Positions 24,596 to 31,950 of a DNA stretch of 56,644 bases are shown here, piece by piece. The stretch comes from UMGS1387 sp045577475 (lineage in GTDB: Bacteria; Bacillota; Clostridia; Oscillospirales; CAG-382), in NCBI GenBank assembly GCA_045577475.1, contig JAZNIM010000087.1, forward strand, positions 1 through 56,644, read 5' to 3'. The notes beneath the pieces are model-generated. The model searched no databases and was not told where the DNA came from. It worked only from the letters and a program-made list of their open reading frames with translations. The stretch's first letter is position 1. Each line of letters opens with the position of its first letter. A program made the position numbers and the translations under genes.

Positions 24596-25396
24596 ATGGC
24601 ATATTGGAACGGTTCATGCAGAAATAACGGTTGCAGATGCAACAATAATACAAACACCGGTGCAGGCTGTGTTTGCGACAACAACGGCAATTGCAGCTGC
24701 TCAAACGGCATAGGCGGATGTAATACAGGCTCTTGCGGATGCAACACAAACACTTGTGGATGCAACAACAGCGGCGTAGGCGGATGTAACACGAACACTT
24801 GCGGATGCAACCGCCCCTGTTATCCCAACAGACCTTCGGTTTGTCCCATTTGTCCTCCCGGCACATTTCCCTGTCCCTGCAGACCCCCTTTTTTTCGTCC
24901 TGACTGGAATGTAGGTCCTTGCAACACCTGCAACGGCAACGGAAACAACGCTTGCGGTTGCAACGGTAATGTCGACAGTGCCTTTGCATTCCTTAATTCC
25001 ACCGGTTCAAACCTCACCACAGGCAGCATTGTTCCCCTCAGATACGTCCTCGGAACAGGCAGCCTTGCAAAGAACACCTCAGGCGGTACTGTAAGCCTTG
25101 ACAGTGGCACATACAGCATTGCATATTCTCTTAGCGGTATTGCTCCCGAAGCAGGCATTACAGTAACCGTAACTCCCGAATACGGCGGAGTTCTTCACCC
25201 TGAATTTGCTCGCTCCTTCACTTCCTCCGCAGCCGCTCAGAGCTTTGAGCTTTCAGGACTCTTTGCGGTAACACTTCCCACAGACACAACTGTCAGCCTT
25301 AATGTGACCTTCACAGGTGACGTAGCAGCCGATGCTTCAATCACAGGTGTAAATGCTTCAATGCTTGTCAAAAAAATGTACGATACCGTAAGCTGA
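24596..25396 (+). CDS. Cys/Asn/Gly-rich protein with C-terminal BclA/C1q-like beta domain
   Basis: 266 residues, no signal peptide. The first 123 residues contain 24 cysteines in CxC and GGC contexts within Asn-Gly-Thr-rich repeats such as GCNTNTCGCN, encoded by near-duplicate DNA (24712-24820). A Pro-rich spacer PNRPSVCPICPPGTFPCPC follows. The C-terminal 140 residues (NSTGSNLTTGSIVPLRYVLG, then TYSIAYSLSGI, VTVTPEYGG and a final MLVKKMYDT) look like the jelly-roll domain at the end of exosporium-type surface proteins. I infer a spore or cell-surface structural protein cross-linked by disulfides or metal. The ATG is preceded by AGAAAGGAAC. No SigA promoter is visible; CATAGTAT at 24538-24545 is only a hint of a mother-cell sigma site. 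Confidence 0.75.
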   Translation: MAYWNGSCRNNGCRCNNNTNTGAGCVCDNNGNCSCSNGIGGCNTGSCGCNTNTCGCNNSGVGGCNTNTCGCNRPCYPNRPSVCPICPPGTFPCPCRPPFFRPDWNVGPCNTCNGNGNNACGCNGNVDSAFAFLNSTGSNLTTGSIVPLRYVLGTGSLAKNTSGGTVSLDSGTYSIAYSLSGIAPEAGITVTVTPEYGGVLHPEFARSFTSSAAAQSFELSGLFAVTLPTDTTVSLNVTFTGDVAADASITGVNASMLVKKMYDTVS

Positions 25397-25411
25397 CAAT
25401 TATATGTATGC

Positions 25412-25443
25412 AAAAGGACTGCCTTACTTTTGTAAGGCAGTCC
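25412..25443 (-). terminator. Terminator after the CpsD-like gene
   Basis: Perfect 12-bp stem GGACTGCCTTAC/GTAAGGCAGTCC (25416-25427 with 25432-25443). On the minus strand it is followed by TTTTG. It also lies just after the Cys-rich gene, where only a weak T-tail follows. Confidence 0.87.
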
Positions 25444-25450
25444 AACTGTT

Positions 25451-26176
25451 TTATTCCTCGTCTTTATGTCTGTAATAATTGCTGTATTTCTTGTTGCGTC
25501 CGTTGATTTTGGTTCTTGCTCGGTTGAAAACAATACCGAGAATTTTCGCTTCGGCAAACTTGAGGTTTTTAACAGCCTCCTGAATTTCAGGATATGAGGT
25601 TCTGTTATTAGAAGCCACAACCACAACACCGTCAATCTTCTTGCAAAGAGGTATTGCATCCGAAACAACCGTCACGGGAGGCGTGTCTACAATTACCACA
25701 TCAAACAGCTCATCAAGCTTTTCAAAAAGCTTATCAACATGTTTTCCCGAAAGAAGCTCTGAGGGGTTTGGCGGAAGTATGCCTGAAGGAATCAGATACA
25801 GATTGTCCACATCGGGTACTTTCTGTATACATTCCTCCACACCGCTCTGTCCCGACAGTATGTTTGAAAGACCTTTTTTTGCATTCAAGCCGAAATACTT
25901 ATGGGTTGTAGGCTTTCTGAGATCTGCATCAACTATAACCACTCTCATTTCAGCCTGTGCGAAGGTGATGGCAGTATTCACACTTACGGTTGTCTTTCCG
26001 TCACCGGGATTTGCGCTGGTAAACAGTATTCTTTTTGCTCTGTTTTCTTCTGCGGGAATTGAGAAGAGAATGTTGGTTCTCAGTGTTTTATACGCTTCAA
26101 CCACACGGAAAACAGGCTTTTTTATTATTGTTTCAAAGGTTCTGCGGCTTTTTGTGCCGTTTGCGCTCAACAACAT
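25451..26176 (-). CDS. CpsD/CapB-type tyrosine-protein kinase (BY-kinase) for exopolysaccharide
   Basis: 241 residues. It has the bacterial tyrosine kinase motifs: Walker A SANPGDGKTT (about 54-63), Walker A' VVIVDADLRKP (about 78-88), Walker B DVVIVDTPP (about 157-165). A C-terminal tyrosine cluster (KKYSNYYRHKDEE) is the likely autophosphorylation site. It pairs with the membrane adaptor CpsC encoded 22 bp upstream and controls polysaccharide chain length or export. No glycosyltransferase, flippase or polymerase gene is adjacent, so the pair stands alone here. Confidence 0.9.
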   Translation of the reverse strand: MLLSANGTKSRRTFETIIKKPVFRVVEAYKTLRTNILFSIPAEENRAKRILFTSANPGDGKTTVSVNTAITFAQAEMRVVIVDADLRKPTTHKYFGLNAKKGLSNILSGQSGVEECIQKVPDVDNLYLIPSGILPPNPSELLSGKHVDKLFEKLDELFDVVIVDTPPVTVVSDAIPLCKKIDGVVVVASNNRTSYPEIQEAVKNLKFAEAKILGIVFNRARTKINGRNKKYSNYYRHKDEE

Positions 26177-26198
26177 ATATTCTACCTTCCTTTCCGCT

Positions 26199-26978
26199 CT
26201 ATTTACGTATAACTTCCGAATTCATGTCAGGAATTACTCCGATAACGGCAATTCCCGTTTTTTCGGCAAGAGTTTTTTCGTCCTTTACTCTTGTGTCTGT
26301 AATTTCAATAATATAGACAATTGCAAATGACAAAATCAATCCAAACAGAATGCCTGCAAGAGTCATAAGCACAACTCTGTTATTCACGGGTTTATCGGAA
26401 AGAATTGCCTTGTCTATTACGGTTACTACACCCACGCCCGGGTACTTTTTTTCAATGTAATCCGAAGCAATAATTTCTATGCACTTTGCAATGGCATAGG
26501 CTTCCTCGTGAGAGCCTGACTGAACAGAAACATCAAAGGATATTTTTTCCTCCTCAGACCCATACTTTATCATTTGCTTTATGCCATCGGCTGTATATTC
26601 TTTACCGTTGTCTTTGACATAATCCACAACCGCAGAAAGAAGCATTCTCTTTTCGGCAGAGTCAGACAGTCTTTCGTTGCCGTTCATATAAAAAGCAACC
26701 TCTTCCGAAAAATCACGGGTATTCAGGATATCTATGTATGTGCCGAGAACAAGCTGTGCATACGCAACATCCCGCTGGCTGTCAAGTACATCACTTTCAA
26801 CACTCTGCCCTCTTGTCTGAATACAATACTTCGTGCTTGCCTCATATTGGGGCTTTTCGACATTCTTGCTGTACATATAAAATGCCGCACCAAATATTAT
26901 CATTGCAGCAACAAGCAAATATATCCGCTTGATTGCTATTTTACACAAATCTATAAGTGCAATTTCCTTTTTATCCAT
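26199..26978 (-). CDS. Wzz/CpsC-type chain-length determinant, BY-kinase membrane adaptor
   Basis: 259 residues with an N-terminal membrane segment (IYLLVAAMIIFGAAFYMYS, about 19-37), an extracytoplasmic domain rich in charged residues, and a second segment (VLMTLAGILFGLILSFAIVY, about 203-222). A C-terminal cytoplasmic tail (TRVKDEKTLAEKTGIAVIGV) is the part known to activate CpsD-type kinases. It is first in a two-gene operon with the kinase gene. The promoter lies at 27013-27041. Confidence 0.9.
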   Translation of the reverse strand: MDKKEIALIDLCKIAIKRIYLLVAAMIIFGAAFYMYSKNVEKPQYEASTKYCIQTRGQSVESDVLDSQRDVAYAQLVLGTYIDILNTRDFSEEVAFYMNGNERLSDSAEKRMLLSAVVDYVKDNGKEYTADGIKQMIKYGSEEEKISFDVSVQSGSHEEAYAIAKCIEIIASDYIEKKYPGVGVVTVIDKAILSDKPVNNRVVLMTLAGILFGLILSFAIVYIIEITDTRVKDEKTLAEKTGIAVIGVIPDMNSEVIRK

Positions 26979-27012
26979 ATTATTTCCTCACAAACCTGCA
27001 AATATATATTGT

Positions 27013-27041
27013 AGTATAACACACAATTCAGTTAATTGCAA
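27013..27041 (-). promoter_or_regulatory. SigA promoter of the cpsC-cpsD-like pair
   Basis: Minus strand TTGCAA (27041-27036), 17-nt spacer, TATACT (27018-27013). Confidence 0.78.
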
Positions 27042-27050
27042 GCATCATTT

Positions 27051-27560
27051 TTAATTAAGCAGCGATAAAACGCTGTTTTTTATTTTTTCCACGTTTTGTG
27101 ATACTCCCGCATTCTCGCAGTTTACGGTAACATCGGCATACTTTTCGTAAAAGGGAGTTCTGTATGCGTATATGTCGCCGAGAGTTTCACCGCTTTCTGC
27201 GGCAATTCCCCTTGTGTCACGGTTATTTATACGTTTTTTAATTTCTTCGAGAGGCAGCTTTATGTATACACACACACCGTTTTCAAGCAGGTGCTTCATG
27301 GATTTTTCCCTCAGCACCGCACTTCCGCCTGTTGAAATAACGCAAGGCTTACTCAGATCAAGTGAAAGTATAGCCTGCTCCTCTTTATCAAGAAGTCCCC
27401 CGACGCCCTCTTTTTCAAGTGTTTCCTGCAAAAGACAGCCTGTCATGTTCTGGATAACAATATCCGTATCCACAAACCCCAGTCCCAGCTCCTTTGCAAG
27501 TATAACTCCGAGAGTGCTTTTTCCGCAGCCGGGCATTCCCACAAGGATAATACTTTTCAT
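27051..27560 (-). CDS. aroK: Shikimate kinase
   Basis: 169 residues phosphorylating shikimate in the chorismate pathway. P-loop GMPGCGKSTLG (about 7-17), the shikimate-binding DTDIVIQ (about 32-38) and the ISTGGSAVLRE region (about 75-85) are present, with the lid Arg in NNRDTRG. Its ATG shares a base with the folD stop codon (TAATG), so translation is coupled. The longer open frame upstream lies inside folD and is not needed. Confidence 0.92.
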   Translation of the reverse strand: MKSIILVGMPGCGKSTLGVILAKELGLGFVDTDIVIQNMTGCLLQETLEKEGVGGLLDKEEQAILSLDLSKPCVISTGGSAVLREKSMKHLLENGVCVYIKLPLEEIKKRINNRDTRGIAAESGETLGDIYAYRTPFYEKYADVTVNCENAGVSQNVEKIKNSVLSLLN

Positions 27561-28414
27561 TATTTGCCTGCCTTCAGCTTTGCAGAAGAAAGGGTATTCT
27601 TCATAAGCATAGTAATTGTCATGGGACCGACGCCTCCGGGAACGGGTGTTATGTATGAAACCTTCTTTTCGCATTCTTCAAAGTCAACATCGCCGCAAAG
27701 CTTTCCGTTTTCATCTCTGTCCATTCCCACATCAATTACAACTGCGCCGTCCTTTATCATGTCAGCCTTCAAGAACTTTGCCTTGCCTATTGCCATTACA
27801 ACAACATCTGCACGTCTTAAAACCTCGGCAAGATTCTTTGTTCTTGAGTGGCAGACAGTCACCGTTGCATTTGCATGAAGCATAAGCATTGCCTGAGGCT
27901 TGCCTACAATATTGCTTCTGCCTACAACCGCAACCTCCTTGCCGCATACGTCTATGTTATACGCCTTTAAAAGCTCCATAACGCCTGCAGGGGTGCAAGG
28001 AAGGAAGTTATAATCGCCTATCATAATCTTACCCACATTCACGGGATGGAAAGCATCAACATCCTTGTTGTAGTCAATATTATTAACGATAAGTGCCTCA
28101 TCAAGGTGCTTTGGCAAAGGTGACTGAACAAGAATACCGTGGATTTTATCGTTTTTATTTAAGCTATGTACAAGCTCTAAAAGCTGTTCCTTTGTAGTTT
28201 GTTCGGGAAGTCTGTGGATTTCGGAATAAAATCCTACCTCCTCGCAAGCCTTGCCCTTGTTTCTTACATAAATCTGGGATGCTGGGTCTTCACCAACGAT
28301 AATTACCGCAAGACCGGGTTTTATTCCCGTTTCCTTTTCAAATGCAGCACTTTCCGCCTTGATTTCTTCTCTTATTTTAGCACTTACTGCTTTTCCGTCA
28401 ATTATTGTTGCCAT
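27560..28414 (-). CDS. folD: Bifunctional methylenetetrahydrofolate dehydrogenase / methenyltetrahydrofolate cyclohydrolase
   Basis: 284 residues of one-carbon metabolism. Motifs: YVRNKGKACEEVGF with the catalytic Lys (about 51-64), GILVQSPLPKHL (about 93-104), VVGRSNIVGKPQAMLML (Rossmann nucleotide site, about 162-178) and the C-terminal TPVPGGVGPMTITMLM (about 258-273). The ATG at 28414 follows GAAAGGAAA and lies within the last codons of lgt; an ATG six codons upstream is less well placed. It overlaps lgt at its start and aroK at its end, so the three form a tight operon. Confidence 0.93.
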   Translation of the reverse strand: MATIIDGKAVSAKIREEIKAESAAFEKETGIKPGLAVIIVGEDPASQIYVRNKGKACEEVGFYSEIHRLPEQTTKEQLLELVHSLNKNDKIHGILVQSPLPKHLDEALIVNNIDYNKDVDAFHPVNVGKIMIGDYNFLPCTPAGVMELLKAYNIDVCGKEVAVVGRSNIVGKPQAMLMLHANATVTVCHSRTKNLAEVLRRADVVVMAIGKAKFLKADMIKDGAVVIDVGMDRDENGKLCGDVDFEECEKKVSYITPVPGGVGPMTITMLMKNTLSSAKLKAGK

Positions 28415-29249
28415 TATCTTTTTTCCTTTCAATTAACTTTTTGCTTCTCAAGCCGATTATTATTCCAAGGCCTGCCACAAAGCACAACAGCGCAAGAAGC
28501 TGGCTTATTCTGATATCGCCCGATGTAAGGCTGTCTGTTCTGAGTCCCTCAATGATGCATCTGCCAAGGCCATACCATGTAAGATACCACACCAGTACCT
28601 CACCGTCAAATGCCTTTTTCCCAAAGAAAAGGTTCATCAGCACAAAACCGCCCAAATTCCATACCGATTCATACAAAAATGTGGGATGCACAACAGCACC
28701 GTCTATTGTCATTCTCAGGGGATTATTCAGGCTGAACTCGGATATATCAAGCTTTTTTCCGAGAAATTCGTACACGCTTGCACTTCCGTAAGCCTCGGCA
28801 TTGAAAAAGTTTCCCCATCTGCCGATTATCTGACCGAGAATAAGACCGGGTGCGGCACAGTCGTACATTTTCATCAGCGGCTTCTTCTTATACTTACATA
28901 CAAGTCCGAAGGAAATGACTCCCGCAATAACTCCGCCGTATATGGCAAGTCCGCCTTCCCACACGGCTATCACATCGTAAAATGACTTATAGCTGTCAAG
29001 CTCTGCAAGAACATAATAAAGTCTTGCACCTATTATCGCACTCGGTACGCAAATGAGAATCAAATCGGACAGGTCATTTGACGTGACTCCGATTTTTTTC
29101 ATTCTCATATACGCCACTGCAAATCCGAGAACTATTGCAAGGCATATAATTACGCCGTACCAATACACCGTAAATGAGCCTATTTGTAAAAACACCCTGT
29201 TAAGACTGAACTGTGGTATTCCAAGTCCGGGAAAAGCTATTTTTGACAT
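28398..29249 (-). CDS. lgt: Prolipoprotein diacylglyceryl transferase
   Basis: 283-residue membrane enzyme adding diacylglycerol to the lipobox Cys of prolipoproteins such as LivJ in this window. It has seven hydrophobic segments and the Lgt signature GRWGNFFNAEAYG (about 142-154), plus HPTFLYESVWNLGGF (about 192-206). The ATG at 29249 follows GACGGAGGAA; the in-frame extension is not supported. Overlap with folD is 17 bp; the M16 peptidase gene lies 13 bp upstream. Confidence 0.93.
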   Translation of the reverse strand: MSKIAFPGLGIPQFSLNRVFLQIGSFTVYWYGVIICLAIVLGFAVAYMRMKKIGVTSNDLSDLILICVPSAIIGARLYYVLAELDSYKSFYDVIAVWEGGLAIYGGVIAGVISFGLVCKYKKKPLMKMYDCAAPGLILGQIIGRWGNFFNAEAYGSASVYEFLGKKLDISEFSLNNPLRMTIDGAVVHPTFLYESVWNLGGFVLMNLFFGKKAFDGEVLVWYLTWYGLGRCIIEGLRTDSLTSGDIRISQLLALLCFVAGLGIIIGLRSKKLIERKKDNGNNN

Positions 29250-29262
29250 ACTATTTCCTCCG

Positions 29263-30540
29263 TCAGTCAAGAGGATATACTTGTGAAAGGGTGAAATTAT
29301 CCTCAAAAAATCCGTCTTTCAGGAGCTTTTCAACATCCTGCTTTGTTACCTCGTTGCATATTTCGGGATAATCCAGTATATCCGAGCCGTCAAACACCGC
29401 AACAAGCATTTCGTTTGCTATATCCTCGGTGCTGTTGAACATATGAAGAAGGCTTGCGTATCTTGCTCTCTTGATTCTCTCAAAGCTTTCGTCATCAAAA
29501 CCTGTTTCCTTATAATGTGCAATTTCCGCTTTTATTGCCTCAAAAGCCTTTTCAGGCTCCTTTGCACTACCCGATATTTCACAGTAGCCGAAGGTTTCAT
29601 GACCGTCATAGGCAATTGAAAAGTCATCGTCGATAACGCCCGCTTTTGTCATCCTTGTATAGAATGGGGCGGATTTGCTGAACATCAGGTCAAGAAGAAT
29701 TTCATACTGTGCCTTCTTTACCGCAAGTGCCCTTCCCGAAACGGGGCATTTATTGTCTTTTATTCCCACGCTGAACAAGGGTGTTGCAACCTGCATTTTC
29801 TTTGTCACAACAGCCGTCTTTACGTTTTTCGGCTCATCGGGATATATTCTTTGAGTTTTTGGAGCCTGATTGAATTTGAGTATTTTATCGCAGATTTCGT
29901 CAACCCTGTCACATTCCACTCTGCCGCACACAACAAGCACCATATTTTCAAGGTTATAGAATGTATTGTATGCATCAAACAAAATTTCGGGGGTAATCTT
30001 TGCGATTGTTTCGGTTGTACCTGCTATATCAATTCTAACAGGATTGTTGTGATAAAGTCCCGAAAGCATACCGAAATACAACTGCCAGCCGGGATTGTCA
30101 TCGTACATTTTAATTTCCTGACCGATAATTCCCTGCTCTTTTTCAACGGTTTTGTCCGTAAAATAAGGCTCTGTTACAAAGGAAAGCAGAATTTCAAGGG
30201 ACTCATACACATTATCCGCCGCAGAAAACAGATACACCGTTCTTTCATTGGAGGTATACGCATTTGCTGACGCACCTGTTTTTGCATAAAGCTCAAAGGT
30301 ATCTCTGCCGTCGGGATTTTCAAACATCTTATGCTCAAGAAAATGTGCAACACCGTCGGGAAGCACCACATGCTTGCCGTTCGTTACAAACTCCCTCTCA
30401 CATGAGCCGAATTTGGTTGCAAACGCCGCATAGCTTATTCCGAAGTCCTTGGGGTACACATACACATCAAGACCGCTTTTGTGCTTTTTATAGTAATATT
30501 TTTCGTTTATCGCTTTATTCTCTTTAATTTTAAAGTCCAT
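29263..30540 (-). CDS. M16-family zinc metallopeptidase (YmfH-like)
   Basis: 425 residues of the pitrilysin/insulinase superfamily. The inverted zinc motif HFLEH is at about residues 67-71, with the downstream Glu in the EKEQGIIGQEI segment (about 132-142) completing the site. It forms a pair with the adjacent M16-like protein, as in the B. subtilis ymfF-ymfH arrangement, in which one partner keeps the active site. The role of the pair is poorly known; cytoplasmic peptide processing is inferred. The stop of the upstream partner is two bases before this ATG. Confidence 0.88.
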   Translation of the reverse strand: MDFKIKENKAINEKYYYKKHKSGLDVYVYPKDFGISYAAFATKFGSCEREFVTNGKHVVLPDGVAHFLEHKMFENPDGRDTFELYAKTGASANAYTSNERTVYLFSAADNVYESLEILLSFVTEPYFTDKTVEKEQGIIGQEIKMYDDNPGWQLYFGMLSGLYHNNPVRIDIAGTTETIAKITPEILFDAYNTFYNLENMVLVVCGRVECDRVDEICDKILKFNQAPKTQRIYPDEPKNVKTAVVTKKMQVATPLFSVGIKDNKCPVSGRALAVKKAQYEILLDLMFSKSAPFYTRMTKAGVIDDDFSIAYDGHETFGYCEISGSAKEPEKAFEAIKAEIAHYKETGFDDESFERIKRARYASLLHMFNSTEDIANEMLVAVFDGSDILDYPEICNEVTKQDVEKLLKDGFFEDNFTLSQVYPLD

Positions 30541-30542
30541 GT

Positions 30543-31835
30543 TTATTCCTCCGCACCCTCGTTCTGTGCCGTTCCTTTCAGAAAATACACGGTATCAAGC
30601 TGTACTTTATTTGCAACGGCGGCAACTTCTTCTGCGGTTGTGTTTTGTATTCTTTCGGCAACCTCATAGGGCTGTGCAAAATTTGAGCATATAATTCTTG
30701 CAAGATACCATGCGGAAAGTGCCGCAGGGTTATCGTCAAGGGTTTTATAGCTGTTGATAACACTGAGCTTTGCCGCAGAAAGCTCATCCTCGGAAATGTT
30801 GCCCTTCTTAATCTCATTTAGCTCATGAAGTATAGCTTCAAGTGATTTATCCCTGTTTTCCGACTCAATTCCCGACAGCACAAACATTACGCCCTTATAG
30901 GAATCGGGTACAGACTTGCAGTAATAGCAAAGACTCAGCTTTTCACGCACATTCATAAACAGCTTACTTACAGGCGAGCCGCCGAATATCTCATTAAACA
31001 GTGCCATTGCCGCACTGTCGCAGTCATTGACTTTAACGCCTGTCCTGAAGCCTATTGCAAGCTTGCCCTGACTTACGGGCATTTCCTCGGTGCACTCAAG
31101 TGTTTCGGAGCGTGCCTTACCTGTCACATAGGTTTCGCAAAGAGGGGCAGGCTTTCTGTCCTTGACAAGCTCAAAAACAGCTGCAAATTCCTTTGCAATT
31201 TCCTCGCCGTCACCATCGCCGTTGAAGAAGATTTCCACCTGTGCGGTTCTGAGCATATTGAGATAAAACTCATACAGGCTCTTTTCAGTAACATGAGGAA
31301 TGTCCTCAATCTCTCCCTCGGTGTCAATGCTGTATTTTTCTCCCTCGCACATAAGCTCGGTGCACTTTTTCTTGGCATATGCGTTTTTGTTGTTGATAAT
31401 GGATTTTATGTCCTTTTCAAGCTGTATTTTTTCCAAAGACAAAAGCTCGCCGTCAAAGCCGCCGTCAACAAGTCTTGGCTTAAAAATAATCTGGCGGAAC
31501 ATCTCTATCGCTTCAGACAAAAGATTTTCGCTGCCCTTTGGCACATAGTCGTTCTTGAGAAATTCGCTTTCATAGCAGAATATAATTCTCTCGCCTCTTT
31601 TGAAGGTGTGAACGCAGGCGCTTGTATCATAAAGATAATCAAGTCTGTTATTTATTGCCGCAACATCGGGATACTTTTCGCTGGCTCTGAAAAGAATTCC
31701 CGTGAGAAGTGACATGGGTGTTGTATTTTCTCTTTCGAGGTTCATCACAAATGCAACCTGAAAAAAGTTGGTTTTGAATTTTGACTGGGGAATCATATTA
31801 AAATGAATCCCATCCGATATTTTGATTCTCTGCAT
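30543..31835 (-). CDS. M16-family protein lacking the zinc motif (YmfF-like)
   Basis: 430 residues with the M16 fold but no HxxEH in the corresponding N-terminal region, so it is probably the non-catalytic subunit of a heterodimer with the YmfH-like peptidase. Recognisable M16 segments include YLYDTSACVHTFKRGERIIF and FNEIFGGSPVSKLFMNVREK (about 293-312). The ATG at 31835 follows AAAGGACATG; the first eight codons of the longer frame are dropped. It is the first gene of the operon M16-M16-lgt-folD-aroK, with a promoter at 31886-31914. Confidence 0.87.
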   Translation of the reverse strand: MQRIKISDGIHFNMIPQSKFKTNFFQVAFVMNLERENTTPMSLLTGILFRASEKYPDVAAINNRLDYLYDTSACVHTFKRGERIIFCYESEFLKNDYVPKGSENLLSEAIEMFRQIIFKPRLVDGGFDGELLSLEKIQLEKDIKSIINNKNAYAKKKCTELMCEGEKYSIDTEGEIEDIPHVTEKSLYEFYLNMLRTAQVEIFFNGDGDGEEIAKEFAAVFELVKDRKPAPLCETYVTGKARSETLECTEEMPVSQGKLAIGFRTGVKVNDCDSAAMALFNEIFGGSPVSKLFMNVREKLSLCYYCKSVPDSYKGVMFVLSGIESENRDKSLEAILHELNEIKKGNISEDELSAAKLSVINSYKTLDDNPAALSAWYLARIICSNFAQPYEVAERIQNTTAEEVAAVANKVQLDTVYFLKGTAQNEGAEE

Positions 31836-31885
31836 ATTGCATGTCCTTTCATAAATCACTGAAAACGATAAAAGGTATTCATAAT

Positions 31886-31914
31886 ATTATACAACGTTTC
31901 ATCAAAGCTGTAAA
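31886..31914 (-). promoter_or_regulatory. SigA promoter of the M16-lgt-folD-aroK operon
   Basis: Minus strand TTTACA (31914-31909), 17-nt spacer, TATAAT (31891-31886). It separates this operon from the glucan synthase gene upstream. Confidence 0.82.
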
Positions 31915-31950
31915 CCGATGTTTTTATGAATTTACAAACAATTAACAGCA

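Noticed and set aside
24594..24989. Minus-strand Cys/Arg-rich frame
   Set aside because: It is the complement of the Cys-rich repeats; repetitive GC-containing codons keep the other frames open. No start signals.
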